The notes below the pieces were generated by a model, which was given only the letters and a program-made list of their open reading frames with translations, was not told where the DNA came from and ran no database searches. A DNA stretch of 64,000 bases from Wyeomyia smithii (taxonomy: Eukaryota > Arthropoda > Insecta > Diptera > Culicidae), in NCBI RefSeq assembly GCF_029784165.1, contig NC_073696.1, positions 241,226,892 to 241,290,891 of the forward strand, given 5' to 3'. Position numbers and translations under genes: made by a program. This document shows, piece by piece, positions 12,590 through 24,930 of this stretch; positions within the stretch are counted from its first letter, which is position 1; each line of letters starts with the position of its first letter.

Positions 12590-13379
12590 TTCAACATCGC
12601 ATTGAAGAGTGCTATACAAAGAGCTGGCATGCAAAGAAGCGGCACCATCATTACGAAGTCTCACATGCTTCTAGGTTTTGCGGACGATATTGACATCATT
12701 TGTATCAACCGTAGAGCAGTGGAAGAGGCCTTCAGACCTCTCAGAAGGGTAGCTGCGAGAGTAGGGCTCATCATTAACTCTGCCAAAACGAAATACATGA
12801 TGGCTGGTAGAGAGCGGGGTAGTCCGACTGATGTTGGTGCTGAGGCGGTGATAGATGGAAAACTTTTGAAGTAGTATGAATTTATTTACCTGGGTACATT
12901 AGTGACATGTGACAACAAGGTTAGCCGTGAGATAAAAAGGTGGATGGCTGCTGCAAACAGGTCCTTTTACGGATTACGTAACCAGTTGAGGTCCCGCAGC
13001 CTGCAAACCCGTACTAAACTTACACTCTACAAAACACTAATCCTTCCCGTGGCCCTCTACGGCCATGAAGCATGGACGTTGAAAGAGGCCGAACGGCGAA
13101 CTTTTGCTGTTTTTGAGCGTAGGATTTTACGTTCAATCCTTGGCGGCAAACTAGAAAATTGTATTTGGCGCAGACGCATGAACCATGAAGTGTACCAGGT
13201 GTACAAATCGGCGGATATAGTTAAGCGGATAAAACACGACAGGTTGCAGTGGGCTAGGCATGTAGCTAGAATGCCCGAAGAACGACCAGCGAAAACGATA
13301 TTTAGCAGAAATTCCAATAGAGGCCGTCGTCTTCGAGGTAGGGCCCGCACTCGCTCGTGCCGTCGACGAGGATGCCCGC

Positions 13380-13504
13380 GACGACGCCTTATTTTTTAGT
13401 GCATCAAAATTATTCGATTGAAATAGGGTAAGAAAAGGCTTGAGCAGTGGCGCCTATTTTAATCAGTCGAAGAAAACAGGCACTAAAAAATAAAGCGGCG
13501 TCGT
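13380..13504. repeat. ~125-bp imperfect hairpin
   Basis: GACGACGCCTTATTTTTTAG (13380-13399) recurs inverted as GCACTAAAAAATAAAGCGGC (from 13480). The inner arms also match loosely (TCGATTGAAATAGG against the inverse of CCTATTTTAATCAGTCGA). It abuts the end of the RTE-A coding remnant. It could be a small fold-back element or the 3' end structure of the retrotransposon; no target duplication was identified. Confidence 0.5.
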
Positions 13505-16136
13505 TCCGAATTTTGATCAATATCGACAACTTCAATGATGGAAACGAAAACTTTGATTTTCTAGCTGTCTCACGAATATAAGAAATACCGTTAATCACAA
13601 AAAAATCTGTGCACAAACAATAGTCGAAACAAATCGACCTATATTGCAGCCATTTAAGAGGCACTCCGGGTGCTGAAAAAAAATCCTGCAAAACAGATGG
13701 AAACTGCTTAAAATAGGTTCGGAGTGATTGGAATAGTGTCCAATGATTGGTAACTTAAATTGATTATTGTTAATTTAATTTCATACATAATTTAAACTAG
13801 CTCGTTGATTAAAATATGATCGCATTTAGTGGAAAACAATTTGAGCGTCACTCTTTAATCGCTTTAAATAAATGTAGAACTGTATATTTCATAATTTGCG
13901 AGTTAAAAAATACAGCATTGCCTCAAGAACGCCTTAAGAAAGACCAATTGTAATTTGTAGTTGGCAAAAGGAACGAAACAATTCACTTCGAGCTAGTGTA
14001 CCTTTAGCTTCGGACCCAGTGTACTTGGCTAGCTCTCCTGGTAACAGCAATGAAAAACAAGGCACATCGCAGTTCAACCTTTTTTTACCTTTTCTCCATA
14101 ATACCGTGTGCGTGGCCCTGCCCACTTCACAGTGGTAGGTCTCTATACAAAAGTCGGAAAAAAAACCTAAAAGTCTTTTTTATATGATTGGAAATTACAT
14201 ATTATTACAATTTTGGAGTGGTGAACTCATTTCTGATGTCAGAAAATATTGAAAATAGCTATTTATGCACCTAAAGTGCCGTTAGACCTTTCTCATGATC
14301 AGATTTTTGTTTTTGCTACAACCTTGCTTAAAACTTTGATAGGAGAACCGCTCTCATATTCATCTCAACACCTATATTCATCTCATCGCTCTTATTTGTT
14401 CAGTTTACTGTAAAATTTTACTTCTTTTTAAGTAAAAGTAGTTTTATTTTACCTCTTATTTAAGTCGAGCAGTTGGAAGTTAAGAGCGATGAGAAGAACG
14501 AAATAAAAGCAACGGGAAGAATATAGGTGCTAAGATGAATATTGACAACTGATCTTCATCGAAAAATTTTATAATCTCATTTTTTTGTTTGGTTCTTAGG
14601 GTACTCCTTTTTTATTTTATTTTAAATTTTTTTTAGCCTTCAAGCCGGTTGACCAATTTAAGATCTTTCTGCGACAAGTTAGAGGTTTTTTAAGGAAAAT
14701 TAAGAGATAATGGTAGCATATTTCAACGTCATTGAAAATATAAAAGAGTTTATTCTCTCTTTATACATCTTGCAGTACTGAAAGCGGTTTACAAGTTTAT
14801 ATAAAAATGATTAAAACTACTGGAAAAAAAACTTCATGTATACTTCCCAGTCAACCATGTTGTTTAAATATACGAAATTGATTATTTTCCAACTGACCAC
14901 CATACGTCTCCATAGTTTTATTTTCAAAATATCTCCCTATGAGCAACGACGTGCCAAATGGGACCCAAAAATCTGAAAATTACAATAAATTTCCCATTGA
15001 ATTTTGGCTATCCGATCGTTCCGAACTATTTCACAAGATTGTACGGTCGAAATGAAATTAGAAATACACGTTTTTTTGGCTTGTCTGAAATATGTTTTAC
15101 CTCGATTGAGAAATTGGTTATATTTTTTTTTGGAAAGTGTTTAAAATCAACCTAAAAGTACACAAATTTCCCTTCAAAATAAAATTTGTTGAATCAAAAT
15201 CGGATCAAAACTGAGGAAGTTTCAGGTGTTTAAAGTGGAGCTAAAAATTGTGATTTCAAACATGGAAATCATCGAAATTGCCTAATAAAGCAACATTCAA
15301 AGTGCGATTAAAAATTGATACCTCAACCGATTGTCATGAAACTTTGGGGAAAGGTCATTTACACTTTGAGAATCTTCGGAAAAATGCAAAACATCAAAAA
15401 TATTGACATGAAAAATCAAGGTTTTTTCCGGCCTTCGACCACTGTGCACTTGTCGCGTTAGTCCTCTCCGTAGGTATTTAAGACAATCGCACGGGATTAT
15501 TACATCACTACATCATTCATTCATCCACTGACTTTCACGCGATTCGAGTATATATTTTAAAATTAGTTCCAGTTCACATTTAATCGTTTTTCTCGTGATT
15601 ACGTTCCTACCACGTGGGTAGAAGAAGACGCACAGCCAGCTCCCGTTAATTATGCGGGTTGGTACAGGAGTATCTATCGATCTGGCGGCTGCAATACACC
15701 TTGCTGCGAAAGTGTTGGAATTGGCTGGGAGCGCTGCTAGAGATAATAGAATGATAATTATAATCCAGCGTCACTAATTGCTCAGGGGAAAGTTCTTTCG
15801 AATATTAAAGCTGTTCTACCTTCGAAAAAAAAAACAAAAAAGGCATTTTCCGATTGATTCCCAGCGTTGTAGAAAATAATCCAACCGTCCTTTTTTATTT
15901 TTTTTTTTCAATGGCAAAAATTGACGCAATTCTTAAAAACACCAAAAAAAAGTCAATTAAAAACATCGTAAATGCCTTCATAGTTCAAATTCATAAAACT
16001 TCTTGCGTAAACGTGTCTGGATGCAAATAGAATAAAACTTAATTTTTCCCAAGGGACACAACTCAATATGTCAGTCCGTAATATCTTTGCCCAGCAGCGG
16101 AACATATTGCATATGCTGCCTGCTTACCTGTGGCAA
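13505..16136. other. AT-rich DNA, nothing recognised
   Basis: No frame with domain-like content. Several stretches read like worn culicine repeats, but no borders can be fixed. Confidence 0.4.
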
Positions 16137-16140
16137 TTAA

Positions 16141-16377
16141 GGTGAAACGGGATAGTGGTCTTTTCCTATACAATTTTGAGGTTAGAGTTCTCTTTACTTT
16201 TGTAGTTTGAGCGTAAAAAATTCGGCTTCCACTAAATAAACAGCACTCAAATTGCTACTTCAGGCATGCAACAGTTGTGAAAACAATTGATCAAAGTTTC
16301 ATGTACGTAGTCTTCATAAATCAAGAAAAAATTAGATTGCAAAATTCGAGTTGATCGCGACCACGTCCCGTTTCACC
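16141..16377. mobile_element. 237-bp MITE flanked by TTAA
   Basis: The ends are GGTGAAACGGGATAGTGGTC and the near-inverse GACCACGTCCCGTTTCACC. TTAA stands immediately outside both ends (16137-16140 and 16378-16381). A TTAA duplication is the hallmark of piggyBac-type integration, although the GGTGAAAC end is not the usual CCC-type piggyBac end, so superfamily assignment is open. No coding capacity. Confidence 0.75.
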
Positions 16378-16384
16378 TTAAAAA

Positions 16385-16490
16385 CCATCAAACAACAAAC
16401 GAATGCTTCTAATGAAAAACATTCTAGCGTTAAGTGAGATTTGATTTCAGCTCGTAGTCGGCAGCGAGGATAAACAATTTGAACAAATAA
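16385..16490 (+). mobile_element. Solo fragment related to the I-group element 3'UTR
   Basis: About 100 bp here parallels the 3'UTR of the full-length I-group element at about 34070-34170. Both share TTTCAGCTCGTAGTCGGCAG followed by CGAGGATAAA, with weaker similarity upstream (ACCATCAAACAACAAACGA against ACCATTGAACAACAAAACA). No coding portion of the element lies next to it. It is either an extremely 5'-truncated copy or a short retroposon sharing that 3' end. Confidence 0.7.
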
Positions 16491-16779
16491 TAGTAGACTT
16501 AATGACTTATTAATCAAACACTATCAACAAAGCTTTTGGTGGCTTCTATGCATTACCATGAAATAATAAATCCGCATTGTTGTGTAAAACTTACAATAAA
16601 CTTTGTACTTGTCCAGTGGTATACAGAAAAATTTGGTTTTTACGAGACTCAACAGAAACAGACAGAGTTTAAACTAAGAAATTACATCAAACATAGAGCC
16701 AAAACGAATGCGCCATACTATCGCACAATCCCCTTTTCAATAATACAGTGCTAACAGAAGTGAATAAAATTCTTTACAG
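16491..16779. other. AT-rich spacer
   Basis: Nothing supported, apart from the TSD copy CTTTACAG of the following MITE at 16772-16779. Confidence 0.4.
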
Positions 16780-17071
16780 CAGAGATGCCAGATGTTTTTG
16801 AAAAATGTCTGCAACTATGCGAAAAACCGGAAAAATGTGCTCGAAATCTGAAAAAAATCTATCCGTGATCCGAAAAAATTTTGCTCGCGCAGGCAAAAGT
16901 CTGTAAAAATCTGCACACATTTTAAGGAAATCTGCGCAAATATAAGGAGACTCTGACAAAAATCTGCAGAAACCGTGGAAAAACTGCAAATATCTGCAAA
17001 TCAATAAATATCTGCACACGGACTCCAAAAATCTGCGTTTTGCAGACAAATCTGCACATTTGGTATCACTG
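16780..17071. mobile_element. 292-bp hAT-like MITE, 8-bp TSD
   Basis: The ends CAGAGATGCCAGATG and CATTTGGTATCACTG are imperfect inverses. The exact 8-mer CTTTACAG flanks both sides (16772-16779 and 17072-17079). The interior is rich in TCTGCA words. The 8-bp duplication and CAG-type ends point to the hAT superfamily. Non-coding. Confidence 0.88.
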
Positions 17072-17079
17072 CTTTACAG

Positions 17080-18072
17080 CAATGTTGTTAACGTTAAGCA
17101 GTGAAGCAATTGTAAAGTAGGAACAAACTTTAACGAGATTCACGTGCGCCACCACATGTACCCAGTATCAACTAAACGGTATTATAGCAAAATACAAGCC
17201 AAGATATGAACCTTTCCCATAATAACTGTTGGAAATTTGAGCGACGTCGTTCGCTAGAGCTTGGCACTAGTTTGAATCATAATGAAAGAATCTCGTACAG
17301 TTTGGTTTTGACCGACTTCGTACTAGGTATTTTTATTGTTTTTCACAGTTACAATGTTTTCAAATATTGTTACAGAACAGTCGATACATATTCATGAACG
17401 TCTTAAATTAAATGAGGTATACAAATTTTGCGTAGAACGCCTGTTCTCCATCTAGGTAAAAATTATCAAAAGAGATTTTTCCCTTGTCCCACGAATTTCG
17501 TTGATGTAGGTAGAATGCCATTAGTGACTATTTCTTAAACTGCTTCAAGAAATATCACATGGAATATTCTTGATTACACCAAGGCGATTTCCAGGGTAAC
17601 ATTTCAGAATTTCGGTGAGAAAATTACAAATTTCTTTTAGTTTTGACTTTGTATGTCTCCGCGTTCCATCATTAACTAAACACTATTCGATTATGGCTAT
17701 TATAGAATTTCTCTCAATTGAAAATGTCCATAGATACAATTTCATAAATTTTCTCGTGTCATTTATTTGTTTTTGTCTCTAAATCCATACTCAGCACAAA
17801 TCAGAGCAAACTATCGGGATAAAAAATGTACACTTCTAACGGTCGTTCCTCGGGTGGCAGGAAACAACGAACAACTACTGCTATTCAATTCACAAAGAAA
17901 ACTTCACACGTAATTGAATTTTTCGAATTTTTGGCGCCATTTGTTTACTGCTGTCGTACAACCTAACACCTATCTGTAAAAAAGGGGGACAAACGCTTCC
18001 CCCGGCAAAGTTACACTATATAGTACAGGTACCTCTAATTAAAAACCCCACCATTCTTCGACTGTTTTTCCC
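17080..18072 (-). promoter_or_regulatory. Probable 3'UTR and downstream flank of the P-like gene
   Basis: Downstream (minus strand) of the stop at 18073-18075 the sequence is AT-rich and non-coding. An AATAAA poly(A) signal on the minus strand lies at 17767-17762, about 310 bases after the stop, and is the best candidate for transcript end. Sequence beyond about 17750 shows nothing else recognisable. Confidence 0.45.
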
Positions 18073-19298
18073 TTAAAGGGCCTCTCCTTCGGTTACTCTA
18101 CTTTTAATGTCCTTGTGCCTTCGGAGGGTTCTAGCCGCCGGCAGTGGAATACCCTGTCTACGTAGCAACTCGTAGTCTCGGGTGCCGATTTCGTTTTTGA
18201 TATCAAGAGCGGAGTTGATCATATGTGGAGTCCATCGCTTTGGGTTCTCTGGCAGTGTGTTCAGAAATTCCATATGCTGTTGCGACAGTTTACTCATATC
18301 GAACGACGGTACGTCGTCCTTATCGAAGATGGAATGGTGCTCGAAGATGCCCATGTGCGAATCCTCACCCGTTCCGTTCATTTCTACCGCATAATGATCC
18401 GGCTGAGGTTGACCGTTTTCGAATATCGTTTCTGTATCGGGTTCCACTTCGACATCAATCTCCGGTTCGAGATCCTGCTCTGGTTCTTGTTCTTCCTCAT
18501 CATCATCCAAATCTTCCGCAACAACCATCGCGGACAGATCCTCCAGTCCATTTTCGTGTTCATATCGCTTAAGCATGACCAACGTGGGAATGTGCAAACA
18601 TTCCTGCTTGCGCAGAATTTCGTAATTTTTACCACCAACTTCGTTTTTAAATTCCAACGTTTTCTGCAGTTCGAAATCGGAGAAGCCCTTGGTATTGCTC
18701 GATAAAGCTTGCAGAAAATCGATCTGCTGCTCCGTTAGGCCGTTAATATCGAAAAACCCTTCGGGTTCCTCGGCATTCATAATATCATCCATATAGTCTC
18801 CGAATGGGGCGGTTCCGTTCATTGTGGCCCCATTAGATCCCGGTGTGACTAGACCTTCCAACATCTCGCGGTAACTTCTCTTTCGACTCATCACATCCAC
18901 CCCATCCAGATGGGCCGCATGTTTGTACTTTCGCAGCGTTTTTGCACTAGGCAACGGCATTCCATCGTTCTTCCGCAGCGAGTCGTATTCCTTGCTGCCG
19001 ATAATTCGCCGTATATCCATGCAGGTGCGCAGCTCGAACGGAGTCCACTTCTTCCGAAAGCCGGTCATCGATTTGAGGAATTCGATGTGGGCGCTGGTGA
19101 GAGTTTGCTGCTGCTGTGGCTGTTGATGGTGCTGTTGTTGTTGCTGCTGCTGCTGGTGCTGCTGCTGCTGTTCCTGGGAGAGATGGTAGGATTCTCCGTT
19201 TACGGAACCATTCTGGAATAGCTCGGAACGATTGTCTTCTTCACCGTCCATGTCTTCCGGTTCTATCTTGCCCGGATAGAAGCTGATGTCGGGATGAA
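18073..19298 (-). CDS. Exon 2 of P-transposase-derived HTH-repeat protein (terminal coding exon)
   Basis: This exon encodes residues 233-640 of a 640-residue predicted protein. Its 5' border is a strong acceptor: a pyrimidine-rich run ending TTTCTGCAG directly before TTCATCCC. With the one base left over from exon 1 it forms GTT and continues VHPDISFYPG in frame. A Gln/His-rich tract lies at residues 274-297. Three modules of about 55 residues follow (302-360, 424-480, 573-630), each with the pattern FL, a Trp (or Phe), an IG(S/G/T) turn, Y, LR, and in two of them PLP..(K/R)TLR. Acidic linkers separate them (for example 494-523). The modules resemble the helix-turn-helix region of P-element/THAP9 transposases (family knowledge). 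No catalytic domain is visible, so a DNA-binding or chromatin role is inferred. The alternative of unrelated HTH modules is not excluded. Confidence 0.85.
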
Positions 19299-19838
19299 CT
19301 GCAGAAATGGAGAAAAAGAAAAGTGAAATTAGTAAAGGAAGTGCTACAAGCTCTGAATTCAATGTTATCCGTAATAAATTCAAGTTTGTTGAAAGGGTGA
19401 AGGTCGTTGTTAAAAATGAACATTAATTCGAAAAAAAAATTAGGTTTCATTCATAATTTTGCCTTCTGAACCTCATAGAAAAACACATCAACACCATTTC
19501 AGTATAGAAATGCAAATATTAATTAAAACAGTGAACAATGAAAGATCAACAGAAAATAATGATAATTATGGGATTTGTAAAAAATTACAATAAACTAGAA
19601 AATAGACTGGAAACATTTAGCATAATTGAAATAACGAAGAATAATTTATTTTTCATGACCTTATTTTGCAAGTAAGCAGCATTGGTATGTAATGGCATCC
19701 AAGCGTCATCCGTCAGAGTCAAAATTGTTCATTATAATGTTCGCATTGAAAACAATGAACAAAAATTCCCGATATTTCATGGGTTTATCTTCACACGCAC
19801 TGACAAAACTACTCATGCACTATCAATCACAGTAACCT

Positions 19839-20560
19839 ATGAGCAAGCAGAACAAATTTGACAACTCTATCAATCGAACTCTAACCGTGTTGGCGAAGAC
19901 AGTGAAGCTACTCCGTCCAGAAGTGTGCGCGATCAAAGAACGGTACCCCGCCGCGTCGAAAACGGACACCGTGTGGCACTGTGGACGCCGGATACGCCTG
20001 TTCCGGCATCTATCACGTCTTGGTATTATCGGACAACAATCAGAGCATCGAAAGAAAACCCAGTTTTCGGACGGCCGACGTTCCTGAGTGACAAGCAGCT
20101 TTAAAGGATGCTGTAGAGGAAGACCGAGGGAAAAGTGGCTACATCACAGCGTGGGCTGGGTCGTGGGGTCGGTGCAACCGGCCAAACAGTGAGAAAGTAC
20201 CTGGCGAACATGAACATACATGCTAGTAAGCGGCAGTCCCGTTTAGCTTACCCTAGATGGCAACGACTGGCGGGGCACTTCGTGTTTTACTTCCCTCACA
20301 AAGGAAGTGAGCTTCGAGATGAAGTTCGTTTCACACCCCAAGTTCCCCAAGAAGGTGCTGCTGTGGATGACAATCAGCGAGAAGGAAAGTCCAATCCGCT
20401 CTTCTTTCGCTACGGACTGACCGTGAACGGGGAAATTTAGAGTACGAAGTGCCTGCCGGAAATTGGGTCGTTCATAAAGAAATATCATAAAGGCGAAGAC
20501 GCGGTGTTCTAGCCGGATCTGGCGTCGGCCCACTACTCGAATTGACTGTTCCGGTTAAAT
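19839..20560 (+). pseudogene. Tc1/mariner (DD37E-like) transposase fossil
   Basis: The plus strand carries shattered frames of a mosquito IS630-Tc1-mariner transposase. Recognisable pieces are the N-terminal region from about 19839, then EKGKSNPLF-like sequence near 20385, GLTVNGEI (20416-20439), STKCLPEIGSFIKKYHKGED (about 20443-20502) and PDLASAHYS (about 20516-20542), which includes the second catalytic Asp. Stops and frameshifts separate them, and the final acidic residue region was not found. The motif style matches the DD37E lineage known in mosquitoes, a family-level judgement from memory. Confidence 0.72.
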
Positions 20561-20689
20561 ACCGGAAGGCCGCTTGCAAGTTAATACATAAAATCAAAAT
20601 CCGTATATTTAAAAATCTTAATATCACCATATTATCCTGATTGTATGGTCTAAGAAGAAACTTCATACCTTAGAATAAGAATGGGCACA

Positions 20690-22300
20690 GACTCGACTTT
20701 AGCAACTATCGAGGCATAACCCATCTCAATTTCGCATTCAAATTAACTGAGGCCTAACGGATTTCGAGCGAGACGGTCAACAAATTACGAGAACACAACT
20801 TGCAGACACATCATCTGTTTATGGATTCCAAAGTGGCGTACGACTTAGTGAAACGCAACGAGTTATGGCTGATTATGCTTGAATATGGTTTCCAAACAAA
20901 ACGAGCAATCTTGAATGTTTCACACCGAGCGTCAGGATAGGGGGTGAAATTTAGAACGCGAACGTTGGCAAGAGGACGAGCCAGGGTAGGGAAATGTACT
21001 GGTACGCTACAGTATTTACACGGCAGCAGCAAGATTTTTGTGATTATCTCTGTGGAATGAAACACTACGCGACAGTAGCCGCTACCGAAATTTCATACGA
21101 TCTGCTTCATCTCTTGCTTTTTGTCACGAATTCAATATGAACAACAATTCTCTCGCTCACTTCTTTTTATAGTGTTGTCATTGTATAGATCGTGTGTTAT
21201 TGACTGTAGCTGGCTGTAGTATTTATTGCATTTATTACGAATTGAAGTGGAATCAATTTTTTTAGCGTCAATTTTTATTTGGGCACGAGAACGTTAATTG
21301 AATTTGTAAGATTCATGCTTTTATTGTCCTGTTTTTGATTACATATGCAAAATTTGGATGAGACTTTCGCTACAGCGAACTATTCTCGAATGAAAAGGTT
21401 TAGAAGTTGAGATTCAAATTTTCCGGTGTACACGATTGATGATATTTTTCGGCAGTACATACATAGTAATTATTAATTTTCCATCTTATTACTGTGCTAA
21501 ACTATCGCATGATTGCCAATTATTGTCATTCGCACAATGCGTCAGTCGAGATATCGAAGCGGCTGGAGATGCAATTTTTCTCTATAATACTTTATTAGTT
21601 GTTCAATCTTGCTTTTGAAATATGACTGTAGCAATCAAACAAACCAAAGTTCCATTTGAAACCTGAACTAGACTACCACAACATGGTATACCACTTCTCT
21701 CTTCCACTCTGCCAGAACATTCCAAGCCAGGGGGTACAATCGATATGAAAAATATCGCCAACGCGGGTACGCGGACAAAAAAAGGTTGAGAACCACTGTT
21801 CTAGGATATACGGACGATCGTAGAGCTGAGGTCTTCACGGCTCTCAGAAGGAAAGCTGCGAGAATTGGACTCCTTGTAAACACTGCCAAAACGAAGTACA
21901 TGGTAGCTGGCAGAGAGTGTGATAGTCCTACAGACGTTGGTGCTGCGGTTGTGATGAATGAGGATACTTTCAAAATGGTTGATGAATTAGTTTATCTTCT
22001 TACACTTGTAACCTGTGATAATGAGGTGAGTCACGAGATGAAAAGACGTTTTGCAACAGCGAACAGAGCTTCTTGCGGATTGTCAGCTTAAGTCTCGCAA
22101 TCTACAAATCCGCATGAAATTTGCGCTGACGCTGATCCTCCCGATGGCGATCTAAAGACATGAATCGTGGACGTGGAATGAGGCCGATCGGCAAGCGCTT
22201 GGGGTCTTCGAGTGCAGAATCCTGCGATCAACACTTGGTGGCGAGCTAGACAATGGGGTGCGGTGCAGGTACATGAATCACAAGACCAAGTTTTATGGAG
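20690..22300 (+). pseudogene. RTE family A fragments (two pieces)
   Basis: Piece one (about 20693-20950) encodes NYRGITHL and LQTHHLFMDSKVAYDLVKRN, the RT palm region. Piece two (about 21797-22290) resumes later in the same ORF: GYTDDRRAEVFTALRRKAAR, TAKTKYMVAGRECDSPTDVG, VTCDNEVSHEMKRRFATAN, and decayed C-terminal parts (EADRQALGVFECRILRST). The 850 bases between are not recognisable as RTE and may be an insertion. Many stops; dead copy. Confidence 0.8.
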
Positions 22301-23020
22301 GCGTATTCTGGGTTTGGCATGAAATCTCTATAATTTGTCGCCATAGAAGTAATGTTGATTATGATGAGAAATAAAAACGTAAAATTCGTTAGAACTAAAA
22401 ACAAGATTATCAAATTGCCGAAAACAAGAGTACCGAAAAAAAAACATTGCAAGACGTGCATGAAATAAAAATAACAAGAAATTAATACAATTAAAAAAAC
22501 GAAAAGAAAGGCTTTTGAATACCATCGCAAAGTATCACAAGACTTCGAATATAAGTAAAAAAAAAGTAGAAAAACAAACATATAAAAAAAGAAAAAAAAC
22601 AAAACCCTCAAACTCCATAAATATAAACAAACATTTTGAGGAGGAAATACTATTTAAAATATTCAAAAATGCAGTACAGGATCAGTTTATTTTCACAACT
22701 TTTTCAAAGTAACCATCAATTTTCATTGGAAATTCCTCCACATAAATTTTTTTACTAATCCAAAACTGAAACTTTTTACGGTGATCATCTGAAACAGTTT
22801 CACGTTTTCGTACAAAAAAGGTTTGATCAGTAATTAACTAACGATTTTTTCTTAGTTAAATGCTCAATTTCTAAGTAAATATTGTGTCTTCAATGTTGTA
22901 TAACAAAAGTTCTGATTTCAATTCAAGCTACTTTTGATTGTTTTGAGAAGATTACAATTCGTCAGCGGTAGCAATTCTCCGACCTGTTAAATCGTCTTTC
23001 AAGAATTGATTTTTTAGCGA
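22301..23020. other. A-rich, low-complexity DNA
   Basis: A strongly A-rich plus strand with no supported feature. Open frames here on the minus strand are poly-Phe style artefacts. Confidence 0.5.
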
Positions 23021-24930
23021 ATCAACCTCAATCTGAACATCCCCAACAACGACAGGCGAAAATAGCCGTCAAATGGCAGTGACGGGGCATCGGGGTTGAT
23101 CGGCCCGTTCGCCGCGGTTTCCTGCCTAGTGGCAACCAACAAGGTGAAACACGGTGCAAGTGCTGGTTGTTGCCGGTTGACGGCGACGGTGAATGGCATT
23201 TTTCGTTTGCACGACCGAAGACGGTCAACAGCCGACAGGGGGCCCTGCCACCCGACCGACCGTTGCCACCCTTCCCTTCGCACACTTTCGAATGATGTAA
23301 TCGAAGCTGTACAATTCCTACCGATAAGATTCGTGCTCTCTATTCTGTCTAAAGTTGAACTAAACAGGTCATTTGTAATTCGAATGTTTAAGTTCTCGGT
23401 TCATAACCATACTCAGCGACTCCGAATGGGATATTCCGAAATTTTTTCTTGTTTCAGAATTTGGCTTCTATCAGACAAATGAATGCTAATCCCTAATCTT
23501 CAGCACGGCGTGAAGGTCGACGCTGTCACTGTGTTTGTCCCACAGTACAGCACAGAAGGAAAAAAACAACAACACAGGAGAATTCGCGTCATCCGCTTCG
23601 ATGTGCGGTCCGTGGTGATACAGCTCCCTGCACCCGTGGTTGACTCGCGAAAAGGCGAGCCAGTCACGTCGAAACGTGGTTCCACGATACACTCGACGAC
23701 TTTGCAGCGACCGTCGTAGAAGCGTTTAGAGATAAAGTTCCTGCGGGAGAGTTGCAGCCGCATGGGGGGAGGCAAACGAAGAGGCGCGAGGTGGTGGCAA
23801 ATGGTCAAAGTGGCATTTCGCTCATTCAAACACCCTACCTTCGAGTCGAGCCTGACGGCGGAGGCCACAAACTCACGCGGTCAGTCGCGACACGATTACA
23901 GCGACGCGCTAACACGGTAAAAAAAATGGTGCGTCATCCGTCATCGGTGCGCCATCATCGTCACGATCATCATCATTATCAGTGCGCTGCTATTGAAACT
24001 AGTCGTCTAGATGACGACCACGAGGTGGCTCAATGATTGATCGATTAAGACAATGGAGTTAGGATAAAAACAGAACAAAGCACGAATCTAGAATAGACGA
24101 ATGATATTTGAGATTGTCTAGAATTGCCACATTATTCCGGTTGAATCCGACGGTGGCCATTTTGACTCGCAGCTGCGCAACCTAAGGATGGATGGATGGT
24201 GGCAACAGCAACAGAGTGCTGCCTGTGTGCCAGCCACTGTTTGGCCGTGTGCGGCTCGGCCCTGTTGGAACGGAACACATGCCGCCGTTCATGTACGCGC
24301 TCGTTTGCCATTCTCCGTATTCTGCGCGCTGGTATTGGTTAGCAGGTACTGCCGCGAGGGTCATACATTCGAACCGCGAGGCAGATTACTACCGCCGCTA
24401 CTACTGGCTAATGACGGCAAACTTCGATGATGATTGCTGCGAATGGATGGCGTGGTGATGCGCTAGAGAGCGTGACGCGAAGCGGCGACCTGCCTGATGG
24501 CCAACGACGAGGGTGACAAAAGTGTTGCAGCGGCTGCGACAAATTGGGGCAAACGGCGGGCTCCGAACGATGATAACAATATGGGTGTTTTTTTTTGGTC
24601 ACATTTGTTCAAGGCAAACCAGGCCCGGTTAGCACATGAACTCACGGACAGCACCGTCGTTTCGTCGGGCTGGTGGCAGCGATGTGGCAAACTTTGGAAC
24701 TCCCTTGAAAGTTAACTTTCCGGCAACAGTTGAACGTGCGTCCAACAGGGACCCGCATCGTAGTATACAGCGGTAACGACTTACTGCTGGTGAAGCAATT
24801 CAAACATGCGCTCTCTGGACCATTATTTGCACCTTGAGTCGAGTTGCGTCACCCAAACTTGACATCGGCGCCAGCTGAACGAACAAACTTGCAACCGCAA
24901 ACCAGAAGAGTGTTCCAATGCAAGACGTCC
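23021..24930. other. GC-rich block inside the intron, no recognised gene
   Basis: GC content rises sharply relative to flanks and multiple overlapping frames stay open on both strands without domain-like sequence. CATCATCGTCACGATCATCA-type low-complexity runs occur near 23953. On the minus strand CCAGCA|GTAAGTCG at 24785/24784 is a strong splice-donor match at the edge of the block, so an alternative non-coding first exon of the P-like gene is conceivable but unproven. Confidence 0.3.

Larger units (their letters stand above)
9386..13399 (+). pseudogene. RTE retrotransposon copy (family A), interrupted at 10681-12589
   Basis: The plus strand encodes an RTE-clade ORF2. The endonuclease begins LGTRNVRTLLEPTRAG (about 9393) with AIQEVRW near 9490. 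The later IIIGNANAQVG (about 9770) has lost the usual Asp of the GDxNA motif. DSDHYHY follows near 10050. A deletion then leads into the RT at about 10130-10680 (LICLIYKKGHSLDCSNYRGI), with an in-frame TAG at 10638. The RT resumes after the insertion at 12601 with FADDIDII, followed by the C-terminal domain (LYGHEAWTLKEAE, WRRRMNHE, ARHVARMPEERPAK). Frameshifts near 9600, 12875 and 13350 confirm it is dead. Confidence 0.88.

Noticed and set aside
12131..12874. 247-codon plus-strand frame as one protein
   Set aside because: It fuses antisense of the nested RTE family B with true RTE family A sequence beginning at 12590; only the latter part is genuine coding remnant.
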